From the NCBI GenBank assembly GCA_002452335.1, contig DKFJ01000010.1, forward strand, positions 263,559 to 327,558: a stretch of 64,000 nucleotides of DNA, read 5' to 3'. The stretch is from Deferribacteraceae bacterium UBA6799 (GTDB lineage: Bacteria; Chrysiogenota; Deferribacteres; Deferribacterales; Geovibrionaceae). Numbering within the stretch: the stretch's first letter is position 1; every line of letters begins with the position of its first letter. Below, piece by piece: positions 53,371-62,603 of this stretch. The notes under the pieces were generated by a model. The model made no database searches and had not been told where the DNA came from. It worked only from the letters and a program-made list of their open reading frames with translations. A program made the translations under genes and the position numbers.

Positions 53371-54393
53371 ATGAAGAAAATTTTAATAATCTTAGCCGTA
53401 TGTCTGGCTTTGGTATCATCGGCGTTTGCTTATAACAAACTGCCCGGAAAGGGAAAAACTCTGAAACCCGCAAGGGCGACATGGGATACGGGATATTTTC
53501 AGGAAGCTCTCATCAGAGAAGCAATGCAGGAGCTGGGATATAAAGTGGAGAAGCCGAAAGATCTGTCTAACCCGCTTTTTTATCAGTCACTGTATCTGGG
53601 CGACGTGGACTACTGGGCGAACGGATGGTTTCCCACCCACGATAACCAGCTTCCTAAAAATTTCTATGATAAAGCGGATAAAGTGGGATATGTCGTGAAG
53701 GCAGGCGGTCTTCAGGGATATCTGGTTTCCAAGGTATACGCAGAAAAATATAATATCAAGTCTCTGGACGATTTCAAAAGACCCGAGGTGAGAAAAGCCT
53801 TCGACTCGAACGGCGACGGTAAGGCAGATCTGACCGCCTGTCCTCCCGGATGGGGATGCGAGAAGATCATCGCTCACCATATGAAGGCATATAAACTGAG
53901 CAAAGACATCAATCTGATAAAAGCGTCATATTCTGCCAGCATGGCTGAGGAACTGGCTAAGTTCAAATCAGGAAAGCCTGTGTTCTTCTATACCTGGGCG
54001 CCCAACTGGACCATATTCAAGATGAAGCCCGGCAAGGACGTTGTATGGATTAACGTGCCGGAGATCAATCCGGCAGGGTCACAGGCGCAGGCTGTGGACA
54101 GAATGACCGTGGCGGATGTGAATGGCGCTGTTAGCAACCCTGTTAAGCTGGGATTTGTCGTGAGCGACATCCGTGTGGTCGCCAATAAAAAGTTTCTGGA
54201 AAAAAATCCAGCGGCTAAGAAGTTTTTCGAGCTTTTTACTATTTCACTTGCGGATATCAATGAGCAGAACACCAGAATGAACGAAGGTGAAAAATCTGAC
54301 AAAGATATTAAAAAACACGCTATGGAGTGGATAGCCAAGCATCAGGACACATGGAACGGCTGGATAGAGGAAGCCAGAAAATCGGCTAACTAA
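53371..54393 (+). CDS. proX: Glycine betaine-binding periplasmic protein
   Basis: The 340-residue protein has a signal peptide (1-20, ending SSAFA) and a ProX/OpuAC substrate-binding domain. Three Trp positions that form the aromatic box in ProX align: WANGWFPTH, GWGCEK and WAPNW. It delivers betaine to ProVW. An AAGGAGG site precedes the ATG. A terminator after it separates it from the paralogue downstream. Confidence 0.94.
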   Translation: MKKILIILAVCLALVSSAFAYNKLPGKGKTLKPARATWDTGYFQEALIREAMQELGYKVEKPKDLSNPLFYQSLYLGDVDYWANGWFPTHDNQLPKNFYDKADKVGYVVKAGGLQGYLVSKVYAEKYNIKSLDDFKRPEVRKAFDSNGDGKADLTACPPGWGCEKIIAHHMKAYKLSKDINLIKASYSASMAEELAKFKSGKPVFFYTWAPNWTIFKMKPGKDVVWINVPEINPAGSQAQAVDRMTVADVNGAVSNPVKLGFVVSDIRVVANKKFLEKNPAAKKFFELFTISLADINEQNTRMNEGEKSDKDIKKHAMEWIAKHQDTWNGWIEEARKSAN

Positions 54394-54403
54394 AAAATAT
54401 GAT

Positions 54404-54430
54404 AAGCCCTCTTTGTGAGGGCTTATTTTT
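54404..54430 (+). terminator. Terminator between the two proX genes
   Basis: AAGCCCTC / GAGGGCTT with loop TTTGT is followed by ATTTTT. Confidence 0.85.
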
Positions 54431-54470
54431 ATGTTACAATGTGTTTATAACAATTCACGCCGGAGGATAG

Positions 54471-55490
54471 ATGAAGTCATTCTCAGTTGTATTGCTGTCA
54501 TTTTTTCTGTCATGTTCGGTGTCTGCCTATGACATGTATCCCGGAAAAGGAAAGGCAGTTACTCCTGTCAGACCTCAGTGGGACACCGGATATTTTCAGG
54601 AGGCGGTCATCCGGCGCGCGCTGACGGAGCTGGGCTATACAGTTGAAAAGCCTGAGGTCATGTCCAATTCCGCTATGTATGAAAGCATTATGAAGGGCAG
54701 GGTGGACTATCTGGCGGACGGATGGTTTCCGGATCACAACAGCCAGCTTCCCTCCGGATACTATGACAATGCGGAAAATGTAGGCTACATTCTGAAGAGG
54801 GGCGGTATTCAGGGGTATATGATTCCGAAGAAATACGCAGAAAAATACCGTATCACCTCTCTGGGAGACTTCAAAAGACCGGATGTAAGAAAAATCTTTG
54901 ATACGGACGGCGACGGCAGGGCGGATCTTTATGCCTGCCCTAAGGGCTGGGTTTGCAGAGAGATAACCGATTATCATATGAGGGAATATGGTCTTGGCAA
55001 TTATCTCAACCTGAATGACAGCCCGAAAGATATACGCTATGAAGAGATACTCCGCAGGTATCAGACAGGCGGAGCGGTTCTTTTTTATAACTGGGCTCCC
55101 AACTGGACCAACTCGAAAATGATCCCGGGCACGGATGTGGTCTGGATCAACGTACCCTATAACTCACCTTATAAATCTCAGAGTAACAGCCAGGACAGGC
55201 TGGAGGCTGTGAACATATCCGGTGCCGTGACAGATGAGATAAAGCTGGGGTTTGCCGTCAGCGATATCCGTATTACGGCGAACAGCAGATTTCTGAAGAA
55301 AAATCCGGCAGTCAGAAGATTTTTTGAGATATTCTCTCTGTCATTGGATAACATCAGCGAGCAGAACAGCAAAATGCACTACGGGGAAAGATCAGAAAAA
55401 GACATAGAACGTCATGTCACCGAGTGGATAGCCGGACACAAAAGCAAATGGGACGGCTGGCTGGAAGACGCAAGGAGAGCGGCTGACTAA
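54471..55490 (+). CDS. Second ProX-like betaine-binding protein
   Basis: The 339-residue paralogue of ProX has a signal peptide (about 1-19), the same aromatic residues (LADGWFPDH, GWVCRE, WAPNW) and similar length. It may be a substrate variant or a duplicate that serves the same ProVW channel. The GGAGG site before ATG 54471 and the terminator upstream suggest separate expression. Confidence 0.92.
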   Translation: MKSFSVVLLSFFLSCSVSAYDMYPGKGKAVTPVRPQWDTGYFQEAVIRRALTELGYTVEKPEVMSNSAMYESIMKGRVDYLADGWFPDHNSQLPSGYYDNAENVGYILKRGGIQGYMIPKKYAEKYRITSLGDFKRPDVRKIFDTDGDGRADLYACPKGWVCREITDYHMREYGLGNYLNLNDSPKDIRYEEILRRYQTGGAVLFYNWAPNWTNSKMIPGTDVVWINVPYNSPYKSQSNSQDRLEAVNISGAVTDEIKLGFAVSDIRITANSRFLKKNPAVRRFFEIFSLSLDNISEQNSKMHYGERSEKDIERHVTEWIAGHKSKWDGWLEDARRAAD

Positions 55491-55623
55491 CTTTTCTGAT
55501 TCAGTTCCTTCTATGTCTTTATCGATTCAGGTATCCTGAATCATCGGTTCATGCCCTTCCTCCAGCATACCTGCCCCAGATATTCCAGCGACAGCGGCTC
55601 GAAGAGAAATATTTTGTCCATAT

Positions 55624-55652
55624 AAAAAAAGCGGGACAAACGCCCCGCCTTT
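55624..55652 (-). terminator. Probable terminator of the slipin gene
   Basis: On the minus strand the stem GCGGG / CCCGC is followed by TTTTTTT. Confidence 0.7.
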
Positions 55653-55660
55653 AATCTGCG

Positions 55661-56401
55661 CTATTTTTTCAGAGCGCTTATAACGTTTTCCAGCGACATG
55701 GGAAAGACAATGGTGTTCGTCTTGTCGTTGGCTATCTGGTTCAGTGTCTGCAGGTAGCGAAGCTGGATAGTGAGCGGGTTCTGAGCCATGATGTCGCTCG
55801 CCTCGTGCAGTTTCTGGGCGGACTGCATCTCGCCCTCCGCATTGATGATCTTGGCTCTTCTTTCTCTCTCCGCCTCGGCCTGTTTTGCCATGGCACGCTG
55901 CATTTCGGTGGGCAGGTCGATGTGTTTCATCTCCACCGCGGATATTTTTACTCCCCAGGGGTCAGTCTGGCTGTCCAGAACATCCTGAAGCTCTTTGTTG
56001 ATATGCTCTCTGTTGGAAAGCATCTCGTCCAGCTCGAACTGACCGAGAATACTTCTGAGAGTTGTCTGTGAAAGCTGGCTGGTGGCATAGTAAAAATCCT
56101 CAACCTCCAGCACCGCCTTGTTGGGCTCCAGAACTCTGAAGTAAACAACAGCGTTTACCTTGACGGATACGTTGTCTTTGGTGATTACGTCCTGCGGGGG
56201 AACATCCATTACGAATGTTCTCAGGTTTACCTTGACCATTTTTTCCAGAACAGGGATCAGGATTATCAGGCCGGGTCCTCTGACACCTGTGTAACGTCCG
56301 AGACGGAATATTACGCCTCTTTCGTATTCCTTCAGGATCTTGATAGAATTGAGCAGAACCATGATTACAAGCACCAGAAACACTAACGGTATCTGAAACA
56401 T
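55661..56401 (-). CDS. Slipin (SPFH/stomatin-family membrane protein)
   Basis: The 246-residue protein has an N-terminal membrane hairpin (about 2-22) and an SPFH domain ([45 protein letters not shown]) and a charged coiled-coil tail. The ATG at 56401 follows a GGAGG site and fits the family start. An upstream extension is not supported. Slipins form membrane microdomain scaffolds. The usual NfeD partner is not adjacent. It is divergent from yicC by 79 bases. Confidence 0.92.
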   Translation of the reverse strand: MFQIPLVFLVLVIMVLLNSIKILKEYERGVIFRLGRYTGVRGPGLIILIPVLEKMVKVNLRTFVMDVPPQDVITKDNVSVKVNAVVYFRVLEPNKAVLEVEDFYYATSQLSQTTLRSILGQFELDEMLSNREHINKELQDVLDSQTDPWGVKISAVEMKHIDLPTEMQRAMAKQAEAERERRAKIINAEGEMQSAQKLHEASDIMAQNPLTIQLRYLQTLNQIANDKTNTIVFPMSLENVISALKK

Positions 56402-56480
56402 ATTGACCTCCGTGATATACTTGGTTATTATTTTAATCCCAAAATGCCTTATGGGCAAATCTTTTCTGACGGGTTAACAA

Positions 56481-57350
56481 ATGACTGCGAAAAGCATGAC
56501 AGGCTACGGAAAAATTATGACAGGCAACGATATCTGCGATCTGAAGGTCGAGATGAAGTCTGTAAACAGCAGATATTTTGACTGTAATGTCAGGATGCCC
56601 AGAATGTTCAACTTCATGGAGATCACTCTTAAGAACGCCCTGAAAGATATTCTGGTTAGAGGCAAGGTGGATGTGAACATCGACCTTAAGCTGAAAAAAC
56701 AGCAGTTCAAACCCGTTCTGCGCACAGATGCCGTGGAGAGCTACCTCTCTATCTTCACCGAGCTGAAAGAGAAATACGGAGTGCACGGCGAGATTAAGCT
56801 GGAGCATATGCTCTCTTTTAACGATATTCTGGAATCGGAAGAGGCGGACGATATGGGTCAGCTTCTGGCTGAATTCGTTCTGACGGGGCTGAACACCTGC
56901 GCTATGGAAATGAACGCCATGAGAGAGCAGGAAGGCGTTAATCTGGCGGATGACATCAAGAGCAGGCTGGATATATTAAAAAGCATCGCTTCCGATGTGG
57001 ATAAGAGCCGTGAGGACGTTTATGCCTACTGGCTGGACAAATTCACCAAACGCATGGCTGAATTCGGCGTGGACGCCGAGGACAGAATAGTTCAGGAGGC
57101 GGCTGTGATGTCTGAAAAAGCGGACATCTCCGAAGAGGTCACCAGAATATATTCCCATGTGGAGCAGTTCAGAAAGATAATCGACACCGAGGATCAGAGC
57201 GGCAAGAAGCTGGATTTCATGTGTCAGGAACTGAACCGTGAGTTCAACACCATCGGTTCTAAGAGCGGCAAGACAGACATTATAAACAATGTCGTGCAGG
57301 CAAAAAGCGAGATTGAAAAAATCCGTGAACAGGTACAGAATCTGATATGA
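56481..57350 (+). CDS. YicC-family endoribonuclease
   Basis: The 289-residue protein starts MTAKSMTGYGK, the family signature, and ends with the DUF1732 domain (EELNREFNTIGSKSG). YicC-family proteins are ribonucleases. It overlaps the gmk start by 4 bases, as in the classic yicC-gmk arrangement. Confidence 0.93.
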   Translation: MTAKSMTGYGKIMTGNDICDLKVEMKSVNSRYFDCNVRMPRMFNFMEITLKNALKDILVRGKVDVNIDLKLKKQQFKPVLRTDAVESYLSIFTELKEKYGVHGEIKLEHMLSFNDILESEEADDMGQLLAEFVLTGLNTCAMEMNAMREQEGVNLADDIKSRLDILKSIASDVDKSREDVYAYWLDKFTKRMAEFGVDAEDRIVQEAAVMSEKADISEEVTRIYSHVEQFRKIIDTEDQSGKKLDFMCQELNREFNTIGSKSGKTDIINNVVQAKSEIEKIREQVQNLI

Positions 57351-57958
57351 AAAAGCGTAAAGGAAAACTTTTTGTGGTCAGCGCCCCCAGCGGCGCCGGC
57401 AAGACTACCCTGTGCAGCAGGCTGCTGGGCAACTTTAACACTATCGGGTATTCCGTGTCATATACCACTAGAACTCCCAGACATGACGAGACAGACACAG
57501 AGGACTACTATTTCATCACTGTGCCTGAGTTCGAGGCGATGATAGAGAGAGGGGACTTTCTGGAATGGGCTAAGGTACACAATAACTATTACGGCACATC
57601 AAGAACCAAGGTGGAAGAGATACTGGAGACAGGACGTGACGTTCTTCTGGATATAGACCCCAAAGGCGCCAGACAGCTCAGGGAATCTCTGGACTATGGC
57701 ATATATATTTTCATCACCGCCCCCAGCATGAAAGATCTGGAAACCAGACTGCGCAACAGACGCACAGAGGACGAAGATATCATGAGGCTGAGGCTCGCCA
57801 ATGCCCGTGAGGAGATACAGCATTTTAAAGAATATGACTATCTGATAGTTAACAGCGATATAAACCGATCTTCAAACGATCTGGAATGTATTTACATCGC
57901 AGAGCATCTTAAGGCTTGTGATGTGGACAGTATTGACGATATAATGAACCTTGACTAA
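57347..57958 (+). CDS. gmk: Guanylate kinase
   Basis: The 203-residue enzyme phosphorylates GMP to GDP. It has the P-loop SAPSGAGKTTLC and the GMP-binding YTTRTPRHDETDTEDYYF. It overlaps yicC at the start. rpoZ follows 33 bases later. Confidence 0.96.
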   Translation: MKKRKGKLFVVSAPSGAGKTTLCSRLLGNFNTIGYSVSYTTRTPRHDETDTEDYYFITVPEFEAMIERGDFLEWAKVHNNYYGTSRTKVEEILETGRDVLLDIDPKGARQLRESLDYGIYIFITAPSMKDLETRLRNRRTEDEDIMRLRLANAREEIQHFKEYDYLIVNSDINRSSNDLECIYIAEHLKACDVDSIDDIMNLD

Positions 57959-57991
57959 ACAATGCAACCCATACACTCAGGAGATAGATAA

Positions 57992-58204
57992 ATGCCCTTA
58001 TTAGACATCGAAAAAGTTATTCAAAAACCTACACTCAGAAGCCGTTTTAAACTTGTACATGTGGCTGGGCTTCGCGCCAGAGAGCTTAACTCTCCCAAGG
58101 AAGACACCATCCCCAGACAGATCGATGAGTACAGCAAGAACACCACAAACGCTCTGAGCGAGATAATTACAGGTAAAATCGACTTTGAGCAGACAGAAGA
58201 ATAA
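57992..58204 (+). CDS. rpoZ: RNA polymerase omega subunit
   Basis: The 70-residue protein fits the RNA polymerase omega family (SRFKLVHVAGLRARELN) and lies directly after gmk in the common gmk-rpoZ-coaBC order. An AGGAGA site precedes the ATG. It overlaps coaBC by 20 bases. Confidence 0.94.
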   Translation: MPLLDIEKVIQKPTLRSRFKLVHVAGLRARELNSPKEDTIPRQIDEYSKNTTNALSEIITGKIDFEQTEE

Positions 58205-59390
58205 TGTACTGGTTGGGGTAACAGGCGGCATCGCCTGTTACAAAGCCGTTCATTTATGCAGACTTCTTATCAAGGCGGGCTACAGTGTGAAGGTCGTCAT
58301 GACCCCCGCCGCATGTTCCTTCGTCACTCCTCTGACATTTCAGGCGATCACCCGGAACAGGGTGTATGTCAATGAGTTCGAGGCGGGAGCGGAACCAGAG
58401 ATAATAGAGCATATCGAGCTGGCAGGCTGGGCGGATGAGTTCATCATCGCCCCCGCAACAGCAAACACCATCGCCAAAATAGCAAACGGCATCTCCGATA
58501 ATCTGCTCACATCCACAGTGCTTCCATACAAAAAGCCAATATACATCGCCCCCGCCATGAACGTGGACATGTATGCCAATAAAGCCACGCAGGATAACCT
58601 GAGCAGGCTCAGTGAACTGGGACATAACATTATCGATCCCGGAACCGGAGAAATGGCGTGCAAGGCAGAGGGCAAAGGCAGAATGGCGGAGCCGGAAGAG
58701 ATATTCGACGCTGTTTTTTCTGACAGACCGCTCAGCGGTCTGAAGGTGATAGTGACTGCCGGACCTACGTCCGAACCCATAGACCCCGTCCGCTTTATAA
58801 GCAACCGCTCCAGCGGAAAGATGGGGCTGGCTCTGGCAAGACAGGCGAAGATGATGGGCGCTGACGTGTGTCTGATAGCCGGACCCGTGTCCGCCGACAT
58901 ATCGGGTTTGAACCCTGTGCGCGTGCAGACGGCGGATGAGATGCTGTCCGCTCTGAAAAAAGAGATAGACTCAGCCGATATATTGGTAATGGCCGCCGCT
59001 GTGGCGGATTATAAAGCGGCGGAATATTCTGATAAAAAAATTAAAAAATCTGACAGCGACATGGTAATCAGGCTCTCAAAAAACCCTGATATTCTGAAAG
59101 AGCTGTCATCCGGTAAGAAAAAAGAGCAGGTTTTTGCCGGATTTGCCGCTGAATCCCACGATCTGGCTGAAAACGCAAAAAAGAAACTGAAAGATAAAAA
59201 ACTGGATATGATAGTGGCAAACGATATATCCAGAAAAGATATAGGGTTCGAGACTGACGATAATGAGGTTACCATTTATTTCAGCGACGGAACTTCATCC
59301 GAATCAGGCAAAAGATCAAAGACAGGCATAGCTGAGCTGATTCTCGCTCAGGCTCTGGAAATCTACAGGAAGAAAAATGGCTCTGTTTGA
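58185..59390 (+). CDS. coaBC: Bifunctional phosphopantothenoylcysteine decarboxylase/synthase
   Basis: The 401-residue protein fuses CoaC (N-terminal, [11 protein letters not shown] and APAMNVDMY) and CoaB (C-terminal, [25 protein letters not shown]), giving 4'-phosphopantetheine for CoA synthesis. The TTG start is tentative. It lies inside rpoZ and reads [15 protein letters not shown], and the first conserved motif follows within 15 residues. Confidence 0.94.
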   Translation: MSRQKNNVLVGVTGGIACYKAVHLCRLLIKAGYSVKVVMTPAACSFVTPLTFQAITRNRVYVNEFEAGAEPEIIEHIELAGWADEFIIAPATANTIAKIANGISDNLLTSTVLPYKKPIYIAPAMNVDMYANKATQDNLSRLSELGHNIIDPGTGEMACKAEGKGRMAEPEEIFDAVFSDRPLSGLKVIVTAGPTSEPIDPVRFISNRSSGKMGLALARQAKMMGADVCLIAGPVSADISGLNPVRVQTADEMLSALKKEIDSADILVMAAAVADYKAAEYSDKKIKKSDSDMVIRLSKNPDILKELSSGKKKEQVFAGFAAESHDLAENAKKKLKDKKLDMIVANDISRKDIGFETDDNEVTIYFSDGTSSESGKRSKTGIAELILAQALEIYRKKNGSV

Positions 59391-60006
59391 CAAGAACGTG
59401 ATCAAAGATGTGTACGGCATAAGCGATATGCTGGCTGACGGATGCGAATCCGCCGGAGATCCGTTCGAGGAGCTCAGGACGGAGGTAATGCAGTGCACGA
59501 AATGCCGTCTGCATGAAACCAGAACCAATGTGGTATTCGGAGTGGGCGACAGCAAGGCTGACCTGATGTTTGTGGGCGAAGGACCCGGGGCGGAAGAGGA
59601 TGCTCAGGGCATACCTTTTGTCGGGCGCGCCGGACAGCTCCTGACGAAGATGATAGAGGCTATGACGCTCTCCAGAGACAGAGTTTATATTGCCAATATC
59701 GTTAAATGCAGACCGCCGGAGAACAGAAATCCCTTCGAGGATGAATCCATGACGTGTATTCCCTATCTGTATCGTCAGATAGAGTTCATAAAACCGAAAA
59801 TAATCATATGTCTTGGCAGCGTCGCCGCTCAGAATCTTTTGAAAACAAATGTGGGAATTACCAAGATCAGAGGTTCGTTTGTAGACCTGAACGGTATAAA
59901 AGTTATGCCAACTTTCCACCCTGCCTATCTTTTGCGGAATCCGAACATGAAAAAGCCCTGCTGGGAAGACCTTCAGAAAGTTATGCGTGAGCTGAATCTC
60001 AACTAA
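59377..60006 (+). CDS. Family 4 uracil-DNA glycosylase (Fe-S type)
   Basis: The 209-residue protein has the family 4 motifs GEGPGAEEDAQGIPFVGRAGQLL and HPAYLLRNP, together with four cysteines (CTKC, VKCRPP, MTCIPYL) that fit the 4Fe-4S site of this class. It removes uracil from DNA. ATG 59377 overlaps coaBC by 14 bases. Confidence 0.92.
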   Translation: MALFDKNVIKDVYGISDMLADGCESAGDPFEELRTEVMQCTKCRLHETRTNVVFGVGDSKADLMFVGEGPGAEEDAQGIPFVGRAGQLLTKMIEAMTLSRDRVYIANIVKCRPPENRNPFEDESMTCIPYLYRQIEFIKPKIIICLGSVAAQNLLKTNVGITKIRGSFVDLNGIKVMPTFHPAYLLRNPNMKKPCWEDLQKVMRELNLN

Positions 60007-60077
60007 TTTTGAATTGACCGAACTATCCATAAGTGGTTATAATTTACGCAGAGATACTTAAACCGGAGGATTTTTCT

Positions 60078-61283
60078 ATGCTCAGAATCATTAAACCCGC
60101 TGCTCTCGTTGCGGGTATCATTATGCTTTCCGCCTGTGCGTCCACGGGACCTAAGGTGGATCCGATGGCATATCAGCTCGCCCCCTCAGACGCTGAAAGA
60201 GTTTCAATACCTGATGTGTGCAGGGCTTCCTACAAAATAGAAATGCCCAGAGTCGCCGTTGTGGAATTCACCAACAACACAACATACGGTGAGATGTCAG
60301 CGACGAACACCAATGTGAACTATAAGGGAACCAGGAAATCTGTTTCCGCAGGAGCTGCCGGAGTGGTGGCGGCACCCGGAGCTGTGGGCGTGGGTTATGT
60401 GGGCGCCAACAAGACCACAGTGAACTCCCAGACACAGATAGACACATTCCAGCGTCAGATATCATCAAAACTGGGTGAATATGCTCAATCCGCTGTAGAG
60501 ACCACCATGACAAAAATGGGCGGATGCAGCATGTACGACCGTAAAAGACTCGACAAGATCATGAACGAGCAGAAGTTTCAGATGACAATGGGCGATCCCG
60601 CAACAGCTGTAAAACTTGGTAAGATGGCAGGCGTGCAATACATCATCACCGGTACAGTTGACAACATTTCCGTAAAATATGTTCCTAAAATGGATACAAA
60701 CAACAACGTGGGCGGCGGACTCGGCGCATTCTTAAGCGTTGCCACTATTGCTGCCAACACCCAGACAGGCTGGATAGTGAACACTGAGATGACAGTGGAA
60801 CTGATAGACGTTGAGACAGGTCAGATCCTTCTGAACGAAAAAGTCAACGGCAGAGAGATAGCCGGCGCAGCCGCTAACTTCAACCCTGAGAACGCTGTTC
60901 AGGCAGCTAAAAAAGCGATGGGCGAGGCTGTGGACGATATCAAACCTAAATTTTCAGAGAAATTCGCTCAGAAAGGCTATATCCAGCAGCTCAGAGGAAA
61001 CAAAACCGTTGCTCTGATCAATCTCGGTTCTGAAAAAGGTGTAGAGTCCGGTCAGAAATTCGATATCTTTGACTTCATGGAAATAGAAGATCCTATGACA
61101 AGCGCAAAATCATGCAATATGTCCAAAATTCCCGTGGAAGCTGTCATATCCGACCAGATCCAGCCCAATCAGGCATGGATAAAGCTGGACGGCAAACCCG
61201 AAGCACTCATGAGAGTGAAAGTGGGAAGCATCATCCAGCGTCAGAAGCTGGAAGGACAGAGCGTCTTTAAGAAAATGTTCTGA
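60078..61283 (+). CDS. CsgG-like outer-membrane lipoprotein
   Basis: The 401-residue protein has a lipoprotein signal peptide (MLRIIKPAALVAGIIMLSAC, lipobox LSAC). A CsgG-type domain follows (about 50-270), and further repeats of similar style follow toward the C-terminus. The start ATG 60078 has a GGAGGA site 8 bases before it, and an upstream ATG is not supported. CsgG-like proteins form outer-membrane export pores or sensory complexes. No curli genes are nearby, so the cargo is unknown. A terminator follows. Confidence 0.82.
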   Translation: MLRIIKPAALVAGIIMLSACASTGPKVDPMAYQLAPSDAERVSIPDVCRASYKIEMPRVAVVEFTNNTTYGEMSATNTNVNYKGTRKSVSAGAAGVVAAPGAVGVGYVGANKTTVNSQTQIDTFQRQISSKLGEYAQSAVETTMTKMGGCSMYDRKRLDKIMNEQKFQMTMGDPATAVKLGKMAGVQYIITGTVDNISVKYVPKMDTNNNVGGGLGAFLSVATIAANTQTGWIVNTEMTVELIDVETGQILLNEKVNGREIAGAAANFNPENAVQAAKKAMGEAVDDIKPKFSEKFAQKGYIQQLRGNKTVALINLGSEKGVESGQKFDIFDFMEIEDPMTSAKSCNMSKIPVEAVISDQIQPNQAWIKLDGKPEALMRVKVGSIIQRQKLEGQSVFKKMF

Positions 61284-61289
61284 TAAACC

Positions 61290-61316
61290 GGGCGGGGCAA
61301 CCCGCCCTTTTGTTCT
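61290..61316 (+). terminator. Intrinsic terminator after the CsgG-like gene
   Basis: GGGCGGG / CCCGCCC with loop GCAA is followed by TTTTGTTCTT. Confidence 0.87.
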
Positions 61317-61381
61317 TATTACCTTGATAAAAGCGGATTTCAACTTTAACATTGATATATCTGCAAAATTCGGAGACTGAT

Positions 61382-62491
61382 ATGAAAAAAATATTATTGT
61401 CACTGGTCATATCCCTGTTCTTTACGATGATGTCATATGCCGCCGCTGTCACAGTTTCCGCTGTGGGTGAGGCGGATATAGTGAACGGAGATAAATCGGC
61501 CGCTAAACTTCAGGCTGTTGCCCGCGCGAAGTGGGCCGCCATAGAGGACGCATCCGGCGTCCGTGTGAAGGCTGATACCATAGTGCAGAACGCGGTGCTG
61601 GTGGACGAGGCTATTAAGAGCGAGATCAGCAGTGTTGTTCAGAGCTATAAGATAACAGGCGAAGAGGAGGACGGCTCTATCTACCGTGTGATGATCAAAG
61701 CCGTGATAATCCCTGAAAAAGCGCAGAAAGCGATGAGCTCTGTTGCCAGAAATACATCCATCGCCGTCATGATACCCGTTGTTTTTCCCGACAAGCATGT
61801 TGAGGAGACAAATGTTCTGACGGAAACAGTTATAAACGAGCTGACATCCAGACAGCTCGAAGTTGTTGATATCGCCTCTGCCAACGCCGCCACAACAGGC
61901 GACCTGAACAGAGCCATGAAAACCAACAACTATACCGCTATGAGAAATATCGCCGCCAAATATCTTTCAGGAACTATCCTGATAGGCAAGGTGGATACGG
62001 TCGCCACAGCCAAAGAGGGCTCTGACATCGGATACGGTGTCGCTATTCCCTTCAACGTGGTTACAGGCAGACTTACATACAGACTTATAATCCAGCAGGG
62101 CGCAGGCACAAAGATTCTTGCCAGCGGATATCTCGCCGCCAAGGGAATGGGAGCCACTCTGGAGGATGCCACCAATCAGATGATGGAGAACATGAATGAT
62201 GAAGTCTCCACAAATCTGGTGAGTATCGTAATGGAAAACATCAAGGGTGTTAATGATAAGGTCATCAGTGTTCAGATGGTTGGAAAGACCAATCTGGAAG
62301 ACCTGATGGAGCTGAAACAGCTTCTGAACTACACAGCGTGGGTTCTGGAAGTGAACGACAACGGAGCCGACACCCTGACAGTGAAATATCCTGAAAAAAC
62401 TCTGTATCTGGCAACAGCTATCAGCAGCAGACCTAACTATAAAATAGTGAAGCTCAGCGACTACAAGATTCAGGTTCAGAAATTATATTAA
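61382..62491 (+). CDS. FlgT-like / LPP20-like periplasmic protein
   Basis: The 369-residue protein has a signal peptide (1-21, ending MSYAA) and an N-terminal FlgT/LPP20-like domain (AVGEADIVNGDKSAAKLQAVARAKWAAIEDA). A CsgG-like middle domain follows (IAVMIPVVFPDKHVEETNVLTETVINEL). FlgT-type proteins sit at the outer-membrane ring of the flagellum in some bacteria, but no flagellar genes lie in the window, so a wider envelope role is as likely. GGAG at 61372 supports ATG 61382. Confidence 0.72.
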   Translation: MKKILLSLVISLFFTMMSYAAAVTVSAVGEADIVNGDKSAAKLQAVARAKWAAIEDASGVRVKADTIVQNAVLVDEAIKSEISSVVQSYKITGEEEDGSIYRVMIKAVIIPEKAQKAMSSVARNTSIAVMIPVVFPDKHVEETNVLTETVINELTSRQLEVVDIASANAATTGDLNRAMKTNNYTAMRNIAAKYLSGTILIGKVDTVATAKEGSDIGYGVAIPFNVVTGRLTYRLIIQQGAGTKILASGYLAAKGMGATLEDATNQMMENMNDEVSTNLVSIVMENIKGVNDKVISVQMVGKTNLEDLMELKQLLNYTAWVLEVNDNGADTLTVKYPEKTLYLATAISSRPNYKIVKLSDYKIQVQKLY

Positions 62492-62504
62492 CTATTTACA
62501 ATAT

Positions 62505-62533
62505 AAGGCGGCTTAATAAGCCGCCTTTTTTTT
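62505..62533 (+). terminator. Intrinsic terminator before the cyclase gene
   Basis: AAGGCGGCTT / AAGCCGCCTT-type stem with loop AATA is followed by a T-run. Confidence 0.88.
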
Positions 62534-62603
62534 GTTGAAAATATGATTGATACCCGTAACTTTATGTGACAAAATTATACAACATTATTAGAAAAGGTTA
62601 ATT

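Noticed and set aside
55543..55621. A 26-codon minus-strand ORF (MDKIFLFEPLSLEYLGQVCW...) between proX2 and the slipin terminator
   Set aside because: It has a coding-like look but no ribosome site, and it lies right after the terminator's T-run. No family could be recognised. It may be a degraded fragment, but the evidence is too thin to list.
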